A DNA stretch of 64,000 nt from NCBI GenBank assembly GCA_964508135.1, contig CAZDSU010000006.1, positions 60,892 through 124,891 of the forward strand, read 5' to 3'. Below the pieces are notes generated by a model. The model did no database searches and had not been told where the DNA came from. It saw only the letters and a list, made by a program, of their open reading frames with translations. Every line of letters begins with the position of its first letter. Positions within the stretch are counted from its first letter, which is position 1. The position numbers were made by a program, and so were the translations under genes. Origin of the DNA: UBA6168 sp964508135 (GTDB taxonomy: Bacteria > Bacteroidota > Bacteroidia > Chitinophagales > Saprospiraceae). This document shows positions 26,041-35,022 of the stretch, in pieces.

Positions 26041-27801
26041 ATGGAATCCACCGCCAAGCAAAGCGTTGACTACAAACTCCTCGGCAGGGTCATTGCCCAG
26101 GCGAAGCCCTACAGCGGCACCTTGTCACTGGCGGCCACGCTGGCCGTGGTGCTGGCGCCCATCGCCATCCTGCGGCCTTGGCTGGTGCAGGAGATGGTGG
26201 ACAAGTACATTTTCAAGGGCAATATTCCGGGGCTGACCAAAATGGCGCTGCTATTCGTCGGGGTGCTGGTCTTTGAGTCGGTGCTGCGCTATTTTTTCCT
26301 TTACGCCTCCAACTGGGTGGGTCAAGCCGTGGTGCGAGACCTGCGGGTGAGGGTGTTCAACCATATCACTTCGTTGCGGCTGACCTACTTCGACCGCACG
26401 CCTATCGGCATCAGCACCACCCGCACCATCAGCGACATCGAGAACATCAACGCCGTGTTTTCGCAGGGCATCATCACCATCATCGCCGACTTCATTACGG
26501 TCTTCGTGGTGCTGAGCGTCATGTTCTGGGTGAGCTGGAAACTGACGCTCGTCTGCCTCATCACCATGCCGTTTCTCATCGCTGCCACCTATATTTTCAA
26601 GGAGGCCATCAAGACCTCGTTCCAGCAGGTGAGGGCGCAGGTGGCCAAGATGACTGCCTTCCTCCAGGAGCGGCTCACGGGCATGAAAATCGTCCAAATC
26701 TTCAACGCCGAGGCGCAGGAAATGGAGAAGTTCAAGGCCATCAACCGGGATTACACCAAGGCCAATATTGACTCCATCCTCGCCTATTCCATCTACTATC
26801 CGGTCGTGGAAATCATCTCAGCGGCGTCGCTCGGCCTCATGGTCTGGTACGGCGCACGGGAGAGCCTCTCAAGCGACGTTACGCTGGGTGCGCTGGTGGC
26901 CTTCCCGATTTACCTCAACATGCTGTTCCGCCCGATACGGATGCTTGCCGACAAGTTCAACACCCTGCAAATGGGGCTCGTGGCTTCCGAGCGGGTATTC
27001 GCCCTGCTCGACCGCAGCGACCATATCAAGAACGAGGGCCTAATTTTGCCAAAAAAACTGCGGGGCGAAGTGGCGTTCAAAAACATCTGGTTCGCCTACA
27101 CCGAGCAGGACTGGGTGCTTAAGGACGTCAGTTTCAACATCCAACCCGGCGAGACACTGGCCATCGTGGGCAGCACTGGTTCCGGCAAAACGAGCATCAT
27201 CAGCATCCTCAACCGGCTGTACGAAACGCAAAAAGGGAGCATCGAAATTGATGGGGTGAACATCCGGGACTATGAGCTTCATGCGCTCCGCAACCACATG
27301 GCCGTGGTCTTGCAGGACGTGTTCCTGTTCAGCGGCACCGTGCTGGAGAACATCACGCTCCGCAACGACGGCATCAGCCGGGAGCAGGTGGTGGAGGCAG
27401 CCAAAATGATTGGAGCGCACGAGTTCATCGAGAAGCTGCCTAGTGGCTACGACTACCAAGTGCAGGAGCGGGGCGCTACCCTAAGCATGGGCCAGCGGCA
27501 GTTGATTTCATTCGTGCGGGCGCTGGTCTTCAACCCCCAGATACTCATCCTCGACGAGGCCACTTCGTCCATTGACCCAGAGTCGGAGTCGGTCATCCAG
27601 TATGCCATCGAGCAGCTGATTGCGAAGCGCACGAGCATTATCATTGCCCACCGCCTGAGCACCATCCGCCACGCCAATAAGATTTTGGTCTTGGAAAAAG
27701 GGCAGGTTCGGGAGTTTGGCACCCACGAAGAATTGCTGCAAAATGAAAACGGTCGCTACCGGGAGCTGTACGAGATGCAGTTTTTGCAGCCGGTGGGATG
27801 A
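26041..27801 (+). CDS. ABC exporter, fused membrane and ATPase domains (MsbA/MdlB-like)
   Basis: The 586-residue half-transporter has six membrane helices in residues 1-325, including FDRTPIGISTTRTISDIENI, the coupling region typical of this class. The ATPase domain follows: Walker A GSTGSGKTS (about residue 378), signature LSMGQRQ, Walker B ILILDEATSSID and the H-loop AHRLS. It should act as a homodimer exporting lipid, peptide or drug. The substrate cannot be told from sequence. It is probably transcribed alone from the -7 element 22 bases upstream. Confidence 0.92.
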   Translation: MESTAKQSVDYKLLGRVIAQAKPYSGTLSLAATLAVVLAPIAILRPWLVQEMVDKYIFKGNIPGLTKMALLFVGVLVFESVLRYFFLYASNWVGQAVVRDLRVRVFNHITSLRLTYFDRTPIGISTTRTISDIENINAVFSQGIITIIADFITVFVVLSVMFWVSWKLTLVCLITMPFLIAATYIFKEAIKTSFQQVRAQVAKMTAFLQERLTGMKIVQIFNAEAQEMEKFKAINRDYTKANIDSILAYSIYYPVVEIISAASLGLMVWYGARESLSSDVTLGALVAFPIYLNMLFRPIRMLADKFNTLQMGLVASERVFALLDRSDHIKNEGLILPKKLRGEVAFKNIWFAYTEQDWVLKDVSFNIQPGETLAIVGSTGSGKTSIISILNRLYETQKGSIEIDGVNIRDYELHALRNHMAVVLQDVFLFSGTVLENITLRNDGISREQVVEAAKMIGAHEFIEKLPSGYDYQVQERGATLSMGQRQLISFVRALVFNPQILILDEATSSIDPESESVIQYAIEQLIAKRTSIIIAHRLSTIRHANKILVLEKGQVREFGTHEELLQNENGRYRELYEMQFLQPVG

Positions 27802-27910
27802 AGGGACTTTGGCGGGCGCGCAGGTTACGCTGCACTAAACAGGCAGCAATAAGGCCGCTATTGTGCCATTTGCTTGGTGACATTGGTCAAAATCTCAAAA
27901 TTTTGACACC

Positions 27911-28300
27911 TCAGTTCCCGCTTCCCGTCTCTGTTTTCAGGATTTTGATTTGGGCATCCCAGAGGGCTTTTTGTTGGTCTACCTCGTCGGCGTCGCAGAA
28001 GTCGGTGATTTCGAGGATGGTCTCGCTGGTGACGGGCGATTGGTAGATTTTGAACTCGAGGTACTCGCCCAAGCGGTCTTCGTCTAGCCACTCAAAGTGT
28101 ACCATTTCCTCCTCGATGTCCTGAGAGAGGCGGGCAAGCTCGGGATAGCCGCCCCAACTAAATGTGTAGAGGGTCTCGCCCTGCACTTCAATATCGTCGC
28201 AGAACCAACGGACGAGTTCTGACGGTGAGGTGAAAAATTGATACAACAAGGAAGGTGAGGCCTTGAGTATAAATTCCAGTGTAATCTTTTTACGTTTCAT
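27911..28300 (-). CDS. START-like domain protein
   Basis: The 129-residue protein begins MKRKKITLEFILKASPSLLYQFF and contains TSPSELVRWFCDDIEVQGE, a helix-grip START/SRPBCC fold related to AHSA1. Small START-like proteins of this length are widespread in Bacteroidota, and their ligand is unknown. The gene converges with the exporter gene. The 660 bases between it and rpoD hold the rpoD promoter. Confidence 0.82.
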   Translation of the reverse strand: MKRKKITLEFILKASPSLLYQFFTSPSELVRWFCDDIEVQGETLYTFSWGGYPELARLSQDIEEEMVHFEWLDEDRLGEYLEFKIYQSPVTSETILEITDFCDADEVDQQKALWDAQIKILKTETGSGN

Positions 28301-28733
28301 ACATCTGGATTTTTTTGTGCGTAAATTGGCCGTAAACTAGGCACTAAGTCGTTGATTTTCAACGCCTTACACCATATTTTGAGCCATTTCGCTCTTAATT
28401 TAATTGGTAAATGGCAGTCGAGGCACTGGCCGAAACTGCCGTAAACATTGATGAATATTGTGACGCAACAAGGCTTCTTTTTGCAAAGCAACAGGATTGT
28501 CCAAGTGCTAGGCTGGCAGCCTCTTTGCGAGAAACGCCGCAAGTAAAAAGGAAAATATGGATTTTTCAAAAAAATCGAATCAATTTCAACCTATCCCACC
28601 AAATGAGGGGAAAATTAGCCGTTCAGAAGTTTTTTTCGATAAAATAAACCTAGGTTTTGCAATAGAGTCCTTTAAAAATCAGAGGCTTCCACATTAAAAA
28701 AGCGAGGATATAAATTAACGCCCATACATTTTG
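28301..28733. other. AT-rich intergenic stretch, no gene recognised
   Basis: This is the divergent region between the START-like gene and the rpoD promoter. Short open frames occur on both strands (for example 28411-28647 plus, 28297-28569 minus), but their residue composition is not protein-like. No RNA gene was recognised. Confidence 0.5.
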
Positions 28734-28765
28734 GTTGATAACCTCACTCAATTCTGCTATTTTTG
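28734..28765 (+). promoter_or_regulatory. Predicted rpoD promoter
   Basis: GTTG (28734-28737), 20 bases, then TATTTTTG (28758-28765) match the Bacteroidota promoter pattern, with an exact TAnnTTTG. A leader of about 190 AT-rich bases would precede ATG 28963, leaving room for post-transcriptional control. Confidence 0.5.
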
Positions 28766-28962
28766 CAGCGTTTTTACCCAATCCTTAACCAAGCGACAGT
28801 TTCCCGATAGAACAATCTGAAAATCAAGACGTTCAACATCTGATTTTTTACGATTTATCAAAATGGGCAAACACTAGATTCCAGAACTTCTTTTTCCATA
28901 GCTATATTCTGAAACAAACTTGAGCAAGTAAACACTAAACCTTTTCAAATTTTTGGAGATTA

Positions 28963-29832
28963 ATGAGACAGCTTAAAATTACAAAATCAATCACCAACCG
29001 GGAGAGCCAATCTCTTGAGAAATACTTGCAGGAAATCGGAAAAGTAGACCTGCTCACACCGGAAGAAGAAGTGGATTTGGCCAAACGCATCAAGCAAGGC
29101 GACCAAACTGCCCTTGAAAAGCTCACGAAAGCCAACCTGCGCTTCGTGGTTTCCGTGGCCAAACAATACCAAAATCAGGGCCTTTCCCTCAGCGACCTCA
29201 TCAACGAAGGCAACCTCGGTCTCATCAAAGCCGCACAACGCTTCGACGAGACCAGGGGCTTTAAGTTCATCTCTTACGCCGTTTGGTGGATTCGCCAGAG
29301 CATCCTCCAAGCCTTGGCCGAGCAGAGCCGCATCGTGCGCCTACCGCTGAACAAGGTGGGATCTCTGAACAAAATCAACAAAGCATTCTCCGAGCTGGAG
29401 CAGAGCTTCGAACGTGAGCCTTCCGCCGAGGAGCTGGCCACCCTGCTCGAAATACCCACCGAAGAGGTAGAAACCACCCTCGGTGTGGCTGCCCGCCACG
29501 TGAGCATGGACGCCCCCTTCGTGGACGGCGAGGACAACTCCCTGCTCGATGTGTTGGAGAACATCCACTCTCCGAAGACCGACCAAGACTTGGAGTACAC
29601 CGAGTCGCTGCGCCTCGAAATCGAGCGCTCGCTCAGTACCCTCACCGACCGCCAGATGGACGTCATCAAGCTCTATTTCGGCATTGGCGTGGAGCATCCC
29701 ATGTCATTGGAAGACATTGGCGACAAGTTCGGCCTCACCCGTGAGCGGGTACGCCAAATCAAGGACAAAGCTATCAACAAGCTCCGCTCCGCCAACAGGA
29801 GCAAACTGCTGAAGCACTACCTCGGGGCTTGA
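28963..29832 (+). CDS. rpoD: Primary sigma factor RpoD (Bacteroidota short form)
   Basis: The 289-residue protein starts MRQLKITKSITNRESQSLEK, the conserved opening of Bacteroidota primary sigma factors, which lack region 1.1. Region 1.2 spans about 13-47. Region 2 follows with LINEGNLGLIKAAQRFDETRG and FISYAVWWIRQSI for -10 recognition and melting. Region 3 lies at about 125-195, and region 4 ends in the helix-turn-helix LTRERVRQIKDKAINKLR. It directs housekeeping transcription at TTG/TAnnTTTG promoters, several of which are proposed in this window. A bidirectional terminator structure follows it. Confidence 0.96.
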   Translation: MRQLKITKSITNRESQSLEKYLQEIGKVDLLTPEEEVDLAKRIKQGDQTALEKLTKANLRFVVSVAKQYQNQGLSLSDLINEGNLGLIKAAQRFDETRGFKFISYAVWWIRQSILQALAEQSRIVRLPLNKVGSLNKINKAFSELEQSFEREPSAEELATLLEIPTEEVETTLGVAARHVSMDAPFVDGEDNSLLDVLENIHSPKTDQDLEYTESLRLEIERSLSTLTDRQMDVIKLYFGIGVEHPMSLEDIGDKFGLTRERVRQIKDKAINKLRSANRSKLLKHYLGA

Positions 29833-29833
29833 C

Positions 29834-29965
29834 GATTTACGACTGACGATTTACGATTGTGGGGCGCAGCCCATAACAACAATTAAAAGGGGTACGGAGC
29901 AAATTGCTACGTACCCCTTTTAATTTCGGCTTGGCAGCCCAATCCAAAATCGTCAGTCGTAAATC
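29834..29965. terminator. Nested inverted repeats between convergent genes
   Basis: The inner hairpin AATTAAAAGGGGTACG (29881-29896) pairs perfectly with 29910-29925 and has T-rich edges on both strands. It suits termination of rpoD and of the convergent gene at 29984. The outer arms GATTTACGACTGACG (29834-29848) and its complement (29951-29965) enclose it. The outer words are tandemly repeated like other spacers here. Confidence 0.75.
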
Positions 29966-29983
29966 GTAAATTCACAAAACTCG

Positions 29984-30979
29984 TCAATCCAAAATTACCG
30001 CATCCGTATTGTTCGTCTTGTCGCATTCGAACCTGAACTGATCGGAGTCCAGTGAGAGGACTAGGCTTTTCATGTAACGGGTCTTTTTTCTCACGTCAAC
30101 CTTCATCCGGCCTGTGTATGTGTCGCCGGGCAGTAGGTCGCCCGATTGGCCGGGCTGGGGCTTCACGATTTGGCCACCAGCCGGCAGTGCGCCCCTCGAC
30201 AGCGTGGGCACACCAGAAATAAAGGCTTTCACCACCAATTTCTCCACGTTCTTGCCGCCTTTGTCAAACAGCTGGAAAGTACCAAATCCCTTGTTGGCAA
30301 TGATGTACTCGACGGTCGCCCATTTGTCGTCCTGCTCGATGATTTGGAGCCGACGGAAGTAGATATCGGGGCAATCATCTGCTACGCCGGGCTGAACGGA
30401 AGGAATAGCAGCGGGTTCTTCTTCGCCGCCTTTGCCCGTGAACATGGCGGAGTCTACTACTTCTGGCACCTCAGTTGGTGTGCCGACTTTGGTCTCAAAG
30501 CCCTCGGCTACAGGCTCCGGCTGCGTTGCTTTTTTGACAATCACGATGGGCACTTTCAGTTCTTTGCTCCGCAATGTTTGCCCGGCCGGCAGCTTGAAAT
30601 TTTCATCGTAGAGTGTCTGGCGTATGCTCTCTCGAAGGCCGCCCAGCTTGTTGCTGAAAAGCGTGTGGTCAAAATTGACCTGTACCCAATGCTCCGTACC
30701 TTTTTTTGAAAAATCTACGTCCATCCGGCCAGAGTTGACGATGCTGAACCGAATCTTGACCCAGTCGTCTGTTCGTTTCAGCACGGTAACATCTGTCATC
30801 TCAAGTCTGTAGCCCCGGTATTTCACGGTATCTTCTTCGGAAGGATTTGAGGAATCGAAGATTTTAGGATTTGAGGAGACATGGCTGGTGTTGTTGTTGG
30901 CAAATGAGAGACCTGCGATGCCAAGACCGATGGAAAGCACCCAAAAGAAGTATTTTGCAGGTTTCAGATTGAACACCAT
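29984..30979 (-). CDS. Exported hypothetical protein with two Ig-like segments
   Basis: The family was not recognised. From the Met at 30979 the protein has 331 residues with a signal or anchor segment (KYFFWVLSIGLGIAGLSFA). Two comparable beta-rich blocks follow (about 45-160 and 215-330). Each has a DDWVKIRFSIVNSG or DDKWATVEYIIANKG strand, as in CARDB-like folds. A Pro/Glu-rich linker joins them. It is probably periplasmic or surface-exposed. The gene converges with rpoD. Confidence 0.7.
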   Translation of the reverse strand: MVFNLKPAKYFFWVLSIGLGIAGLSFANNNTSHVSSNPKIFDSSNPSEEDTVKYRGYRLEMTDVTVLKRTDDWVKIRFSIVNSGRMDVDFSKKGTEHWVQVNFDHTLFSNKLGGLRESIRQTLYDENFKLPAGQTLRSKELKVPIVIVKKATQPEPVAEGFETKVGTPTEVPEVVDSAMFTGKGGEEEPAAIPSVQPGVADDCPDIYFRRLQIIEQDDKWATVEYIIANKGFGTFQLFDKGGKNVEKLVVKAFISGVPTLSRGALPAGGQIVKPQPGQSGDLLPGDTYTGRMKVDVRKKTRYMKSLVLSLDSDQFRFECDKTNNTDAVILD

Positions 30980-31170
30980 AGTTTTTAATGCACGCTGTTG
31001 AGGCATTATGAGTGGAGACGATGTATTTTTTCATATAAACCATCCACGCTAACTCAATGCTACACCAAAATACTGCCAACCCTTGTTTTCAATTGTGCAT
31101 GGCGGTGGGATGAAAGATGAAAATGACAGTGCCACGACAGTAAGCTGCCACCTGCCGAACTGCTGAACTT

Positions 31171-31650
31171 TCACTTTCCTCTCTCGCCGTCGGCCAAAAT
31201 TTCCACCGGCCGGTTGATGCTTTCCTGCAAGGAAATAAACGTCTCGGTACGTTGGATGCCTGAAATCTTTTGAATCTTATCGTGAAGTACGTCCCGAAGG
31301 TGATCGGTGTCACGGCAATAGATTTTTGCGAAAATGCTGTAAAGCCCAGTCGTGTAATAGGCCTCCACCACTTCGGGTATTTTTTTAAGCTCCTCCGACA
31401 CATCGTCGTAGAGGGAGCTTTTGTCAAGGTAAATGCCGAGAAATGCACAGATATCGTAACCAAGGCGACCATGGTTTACCACGAGGTTGGCGCCCTGCAC
31501 AATGCCCATGTCCCGTAGTTTTTTCATGCGCACGTGTACCGTTCCACCGGAAACGTACCCGATTTTCTTCGCAATATCGGTGTAGGGTTGCTCCGCATCG
31601 TTCATGAGCATGGAGAGGATAAGCTTGTCAGTCTTGTCGATTCCGTTCAT
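31171..31650 (-). CDS. Lrp/AsnC-family transcriptional regulator
   Basis: The 159-residue protein has an N-terminal winged helix-turn-helix (NGIDKTDKLILSMLMNDAEQ, then YTDIAKKIGYVSGGTVHVRM). A RAM ligand-binding domain follows (about 70-150, with VVEAYYTTGLYSIFAKIYC). Lrp proteins usually bind amino acids and act locally or globally. The gene is divergent from the protease gene at 31987 and may regulate it or itself; no operator was identified. Confidence 0.9.
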   Translation of the reverse strand: MNGIDKTDKLILSMLMNDAEQPYTDIAKKIGYVSGGTVHVRMKKLRDMGIVQGANLVVNHGRLGYDICAFLGIYLDKSSLYDDVSEELKKIPEVVEAYYTTGLYSIFAKIYCRDTDHLRDVLHDKIQKISGIQRTETFISLQESINRPVEILADGERGK

Positions 31651-31986
31651 ACGTTAGTTTTAAAAAAATGAGGCCAAGATGGGGCATGGGGAGTTGCCTA
31701 TTGGCCAGGCTTTTAGTATTTTCAACAAATTTGCGTTTTAAGACCGAAATTTTCAAAAAAACAAGCCCGTCATTCGCATGTTTTGGTGATTTTTCAATTC
31801 TTTTAACAAAACCCGATCAAATCTGTTTTTTGGTTTCTGGAAATATTTGAGCTGCAACCTCGTATTTGTCCCAAACTTTTGGGCCACGCCGTACATTATT
31901 AGTAAAGGCAAAACCGAATACAACAGATTGGCTTAATTTTGTGGGTCAAACACAGCCCCAAATAGCCTCCATACAATTAACAAGGA
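31651..31986. other. Divergent intergenic region, no gene recognised
   Basis: The 336 bases between the Lrp gene and the protease gene are AT-rich. A TAATTTTG octamer at 31934-31941 matches the -7 consensus for the protease gene, but no -33 element sits at the right distance. No RNA gene was seen. Confidence 0.4.
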
Positions 31987-33648
31987 ATGAATCAAGAGAA
32001 TACGCCGACACCGAGGAAGCTCAAAATCTGGCTGCCCCTGCTCTTTTCAATAGTGCTGGTGGCCGGTATGCTCATTGGCACCCGGATGCAGTCCAACCCA
32101 CCCACCGTGGCAGCCATCGAAAGGCCCCGGTCAGAAGATTTGCCGCCCAGCACCATCGGACAGGGAAAGCTCGAAGAGCTTATCCGCTACATCGAGTCCC
32201 GGTACGTGGACGACGTGAACAAGGACGAGTTGGTGAAAGAGGCCATTGACAACATCCTCTTCCAGCTCGACCCCCACTCCACATACATCTCCGCCGAACA
32301 GCTCAAGGAAGTGAACGAACAGCTCGAAGGCAGCTTCGACGGCATCGGCATCGAGTTCGTGGTGGTGGACGACACGGTGATGGTGGTCGCAGCCCTATCC
32401 GGTGGCCCAGCCGAGGGCGCCGGCATCCTCTCTGGCGACAAGATCGTGCAGATAGAAGACTCGCTCACCATCGGCCAAAACATTGACTACGAAGGCATTC
32501 TATCCAAACTAAAAGGCGAAAAAGGCTCAAAAATCAACCTCGGTGTACTGCGAGGACTGGATAAAAAGCTACGCAAATTCACCCTCACCCGCGACAAGAT
32601 TTCCGTGCACAGCGTCGAAGTGTCTTACATGCTCGACGACCTGACAGGGTACATCAAAATCAACCGCTTCAGTGCCAATACTTACGAGGAGTTCATGAAG
32701 TCGCTGGAAAGAATGGTGGACGAGCAGGGCATGAAGCACCTCGTGATTGACCTTCGACAAAACCCTGGCGGTTACATGCAAGAGGCCACCAGCATCCTCA
32801 GCCAGCTATTTTCCGAGAAGGACAAATTGCTTGTTTTTACCGAAGGAAAAAACGTGCCGCGCAACGACTACAAGTCCACTGGCCGCACTTTTTACGACGT
32901 GGAAAACATCGCCGTGCTGACGGACGAAGGCTCTGCCAGCGCCAGTGAAATCCTCGCCGGGGCCATCCAAGACTGGGATAGGGGCATCATCATCGGGCGG
33001 CGCAGCTTCGGCAAGGGGCTGGTGCAGGAGCAGTACCGCCTGCGCGACGGTTCGGCCATCCGCCTCACCGTGGCCCGCTACTACACCCCGTCGGGCCGCT
33101 GCATCCAGAAGCCCTACGATGGTCGGGATGACTACGACGACGACGTGTCGGAGCGCATCGAAAATGGCGAGCTTTACAATGGCCACAAAATCGAGCACGA
33201 AGACACCACTAAGTTCTACACCAACGCCGGACGCATCGTGTACAGTGGCGGCGGCATCGAACCGGATGTGTTCGTGCCACTCGATTCTTCCCTGCTAAAC
33301 CCCTACTTTATCCGGCTGAACCAGCACGTGCCGTCCTTCGCTTTCCGCTACCTCGAAGCACACCGGGCAGCGCTTGAGAAGTACTCAATGGAAGACTTTT
33401 CCACAAAATTTGCAGTAAGCGACGCCATCGCTGCCGAGTTCTTCGACTTTGCCGTCACCCGTGGTGAAAAGCGCAACGAACGCCAATGGGCAAAAGTGAT
33501 GAGCAAGCTAAAATTGGCCATCAAAGCCAGCATCGCTCGCCACCGCTGGTCCGACCAAGGATACCACTACGTGCTCAACGAAGCCGACCCATTCATCAAA
33601 AAGGCGAAGCAAGTGGTGCGTCAGGAAAACCCGTTGTCCCTGAAATAG
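31987..33648 (+). CDS. C-terminal processing protease (S41, CtpA type)
   Basis: The 553-residue protein has one N-terminal membrane helix (about 12-32). A PDZ domain lies at about 90-180 (GSFDGIGIEFVVVDDTVMVV, then GPAEGAGILSGDKIVQI). The S41 peptidase core follows: HLVIDLRQNPGGYMQEA, the catalytic serine in DEGSASASEILAGA (about residue 318) and lysine in GRRSFGKGLVQ (about 343). It should cleave C-termini of periplasmic proteins. The C-terminal extension of about 120 residues is typical for Bacteroidota members. A hairpin at 33647-33683 closes the transcript. Confidence 0.92.
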   Translation: MNQENTPTPRKLKIWLPLLFSIVLVAGMLIGTRMQSNPPTVAAIERPRSEDLPPSTIGQGKLEELIRYIESRYVDDVNKDELVKEAIDNILFQLDPHSTYISAEQLKEVNEQLEGSFDGIGIEFVVVDDTVMVVAALSGGPAEGAGILSGDKIVQIEDSLTIGQNIDYEGILSKLKGEKGSKINLGVLRGLDKKLRKFTLTRDKISVHSVEVSYMLDDLTGYIKINRFSANTYEEFMKSLERMVDEQGMKHLVIDLRQNPGGYMQEATSILSQLFSEKDKLLVFTEGKNVPRNDYKSTGRTFYDVENIAVLTDEGSASASEILAGAIQDWDRGIIIGRRSFGKGLVQEQYRLRDGSAIRLTVARYYTPSGRCIQKPYDGRDDYDDDVSERIENGELYNGHKIEHEDTTKFYTNAGRIVYSGGGIEPDVFVPLDSSLLNPYFIRLNQHVPSFAFRYLEAHRAALEKYSMEDFSTKFAVSDAIAAEFFDFAVTRGEKRNERQWAKVMSKLKLAIKASIARHRWSDQGYHYVLNEADPFIKKAKQVVRQENPLSLK

Positions 33649-33683
33649 AGCGTGAGCGGGGTACGTCTCTTCGCTCACGCTCT
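33647..33683 (+). terminator. Hairpin after the protease gene
   Basis: AGAGCGTGAGCG (33647-33658) pairs perfectly with CGCTCACGCTCT (33672-33683). It begins at the stop codon of the protease gene. Confidence 0.6.
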
Positions 33684-33709
33684 CACCCGCTCATTCTCAC
33701 TTACTTTTT

Positions 33710-34132
33710 ATGTGGAAACATCCATTTGACCTTGCCCAAATCAACGCCGTGAATGCCAACACGCTAGGCAAAAACCTCGGCATTGAGTTCACGGAAATTG
33801 GCGAAGATTTTATCATCGCAAAAATGCCTGTGGACAGCCGTACGGTTCAGGCCTACCGAATGCTGCACGGCGGTGCTTCTGTCGCCCTCGCCGAAACCTT
33901 GGGCAGTGTGGCCTCCACGCTTTGCATCGAAGATTTGAGCAAAAAAATGGCCGTCGGCGTGGAAGTCAACGCCAGCCACCTGCGCCCTGCCACTAGTGGT
34001 TTTGTCTTCGGGAAAGTGACGCCCATCCGGGTGGGCCGCTTGATGCACGTCTGGAACATCGAAATCACGGACGAGCGGGACAAACTGGTTTGCGTCAGCC
34101 GCCTGACCGTGGCCGTCGTGGACAAAGTTTAG
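33710..34132 (+). CDS. Hotdog-fold acyl-CoA thioesterase (YdiI/MenI or PaaI-like)
   Basis: The 140-residue single hotdog domain shows the family signature RMLHGGASVALAETLGSVAS, where the HGG turn and the following acidic residue form the active site. The C-terminal strands (GFVFGKVTPIRVGRLMHVWN) are typical too. The nearest known enzymes hydrolyse 1,4-dihydroxy-2-naphthoyl-CoA or phenylacetyl-CoA-type substrates. No menaquinone gene is adjacent to decide. Possibly co-transcribed with the ABM gene, although a short repeat lies between them. Confidence 0.85.
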   Translation: MWKHPFDLAQINAVNANTLGKNLGIEFTEIGEDFIIAKMPVDSRTVQAYRMLHGGASVALAETLGSVASTLCIEDLSKKMAVGVEVNASHLRPATSGFVFGKVTPIRVGRLMHVWNIEITDERDKLVCVSRLTVAVVDKV

Positions 34133-34200
34133 TTGGCAGTTCGACAGTTGGCAGTTGGCAGTCAGTGCCTGCCATATCCATCATTCATCATTTTCAAAAA

Positions 34201-34518
34201 ATGATTGCAAAAACACCACCCCCACCCTACTACGCCGTCATCTTCTCCAGCCTCCGCACCGACGTGGAAGCTGGCTACCACGACACCGCCCTGCGCATGT
34301 TGGAACTCGCCGCCGAACAGCCCGGCTACCTCGGAGTGGAAAGCGCCAGGGACGGCCTCGGCATCACCATTTCCTACTGGGAAAGCCTCGACGCCATCCG
34401 CAACTGGAAGCAACAAAGCGAACACCTCGTTGCGCAGCAAAAAGGCCGCACAGACTGGTACGCCAGTTACAAAACCCGTATCTGCAAAGTGGAGCGGGAC
34501 TATGGTTTTGAAAAATGA
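34201..34518 (+). CDS. Antibiotic-biosynthesis-monooxygenase (ABM) domain protein
   Basis: The 105-residue protein, from ATG 34201, has an ABM-like ferredoxin fold: YYAVIFSSLRTDVEAGY, then AEQPGYLGVESARDGLGITI, then SYWESLDAIRNWKQQSEHL. Such small proteins act as cofactor-free monooxygenases, heme-degrading enzymes or have unknown roles. The residues do not decide which. A longer in-frame extension upstream runs through the GTTGGCAG repeat and is not likely to be translated. Confidence 0.82.
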   Translation: MIAKTPPPPYYAVIFSSLRTDVEAGYHDTALRMLELAAEQPGYLGVESARDGLGITISYWESLDAIRNWKQQSEHLVAQQKGRTDWYASYKTRICKVERDYGFEK

Positions 34519-35022
34519 TGGACAGGGCCAGGAATCATTTTCGTAGTTTTTCTTTTCCTAAAATTAATTGCTCTCACCCATGCCTTTCAGCGTAGCAATT
34601 ATGCTGACCTACAGCATCTTGCGAAAATTTCCTATGTCGGCTGAATAGTTATCTTTATTTTACCCTTTGATAATATTTCGACATAAATTCGGAGATTAAA
34701 ATACTGATTATCAGCCCATTAGTCCCGTAGGGACTGCATCTTTGTAGCATTTGAGGGGGAAAAAAAAATTAGCGGGCCGTAGGTTCACTATCTTGATTTT
34801 AGATAGCGAACCTACGGCCCGCTAAATCGGTGGTTTTCAATCAATGCTATAAAGATTTCGCTCCGATGATAGTGCCGTTTGGCAACATATTTCCAAAAGT
34901 CACTATCTGCATTTGTGCCAAAAGTCAATACGCTACGCATTCGCACAAACCCTATTTGTAGCGTATCGCCATTTGGCACAAATAGAGGAGCGATAAAATC
35001 TCCGAATTCACGCTATTTCAGC
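34519..35022. repeat. Gene-free stretch with two repeat elements
   Basis: The first element, 34721-34752, is an AGTCCCGTAGGGACT palindrome with a TTTGTAGCATTT tail, like that at 12804-12836. The second, 34769-34825, is a long hairpin (TTAGCGGGCCGTAGGTTC... pairing with its complement, one mismatch, loop TGATTTT). From 34879 a frame runs into the regulator gene, but its leader is repetitive (AATACGCTAC / TAGCGTAT words) and is not considered coding. Confidence 0.65.

Noticed and set aside
28297..28647. Short frames on both strands upstream of rpoD
   Set aside because: Unbalanced composition with many Cys, Trp or Lys, and no conserved motif; the region is better read as regulatory DNA.
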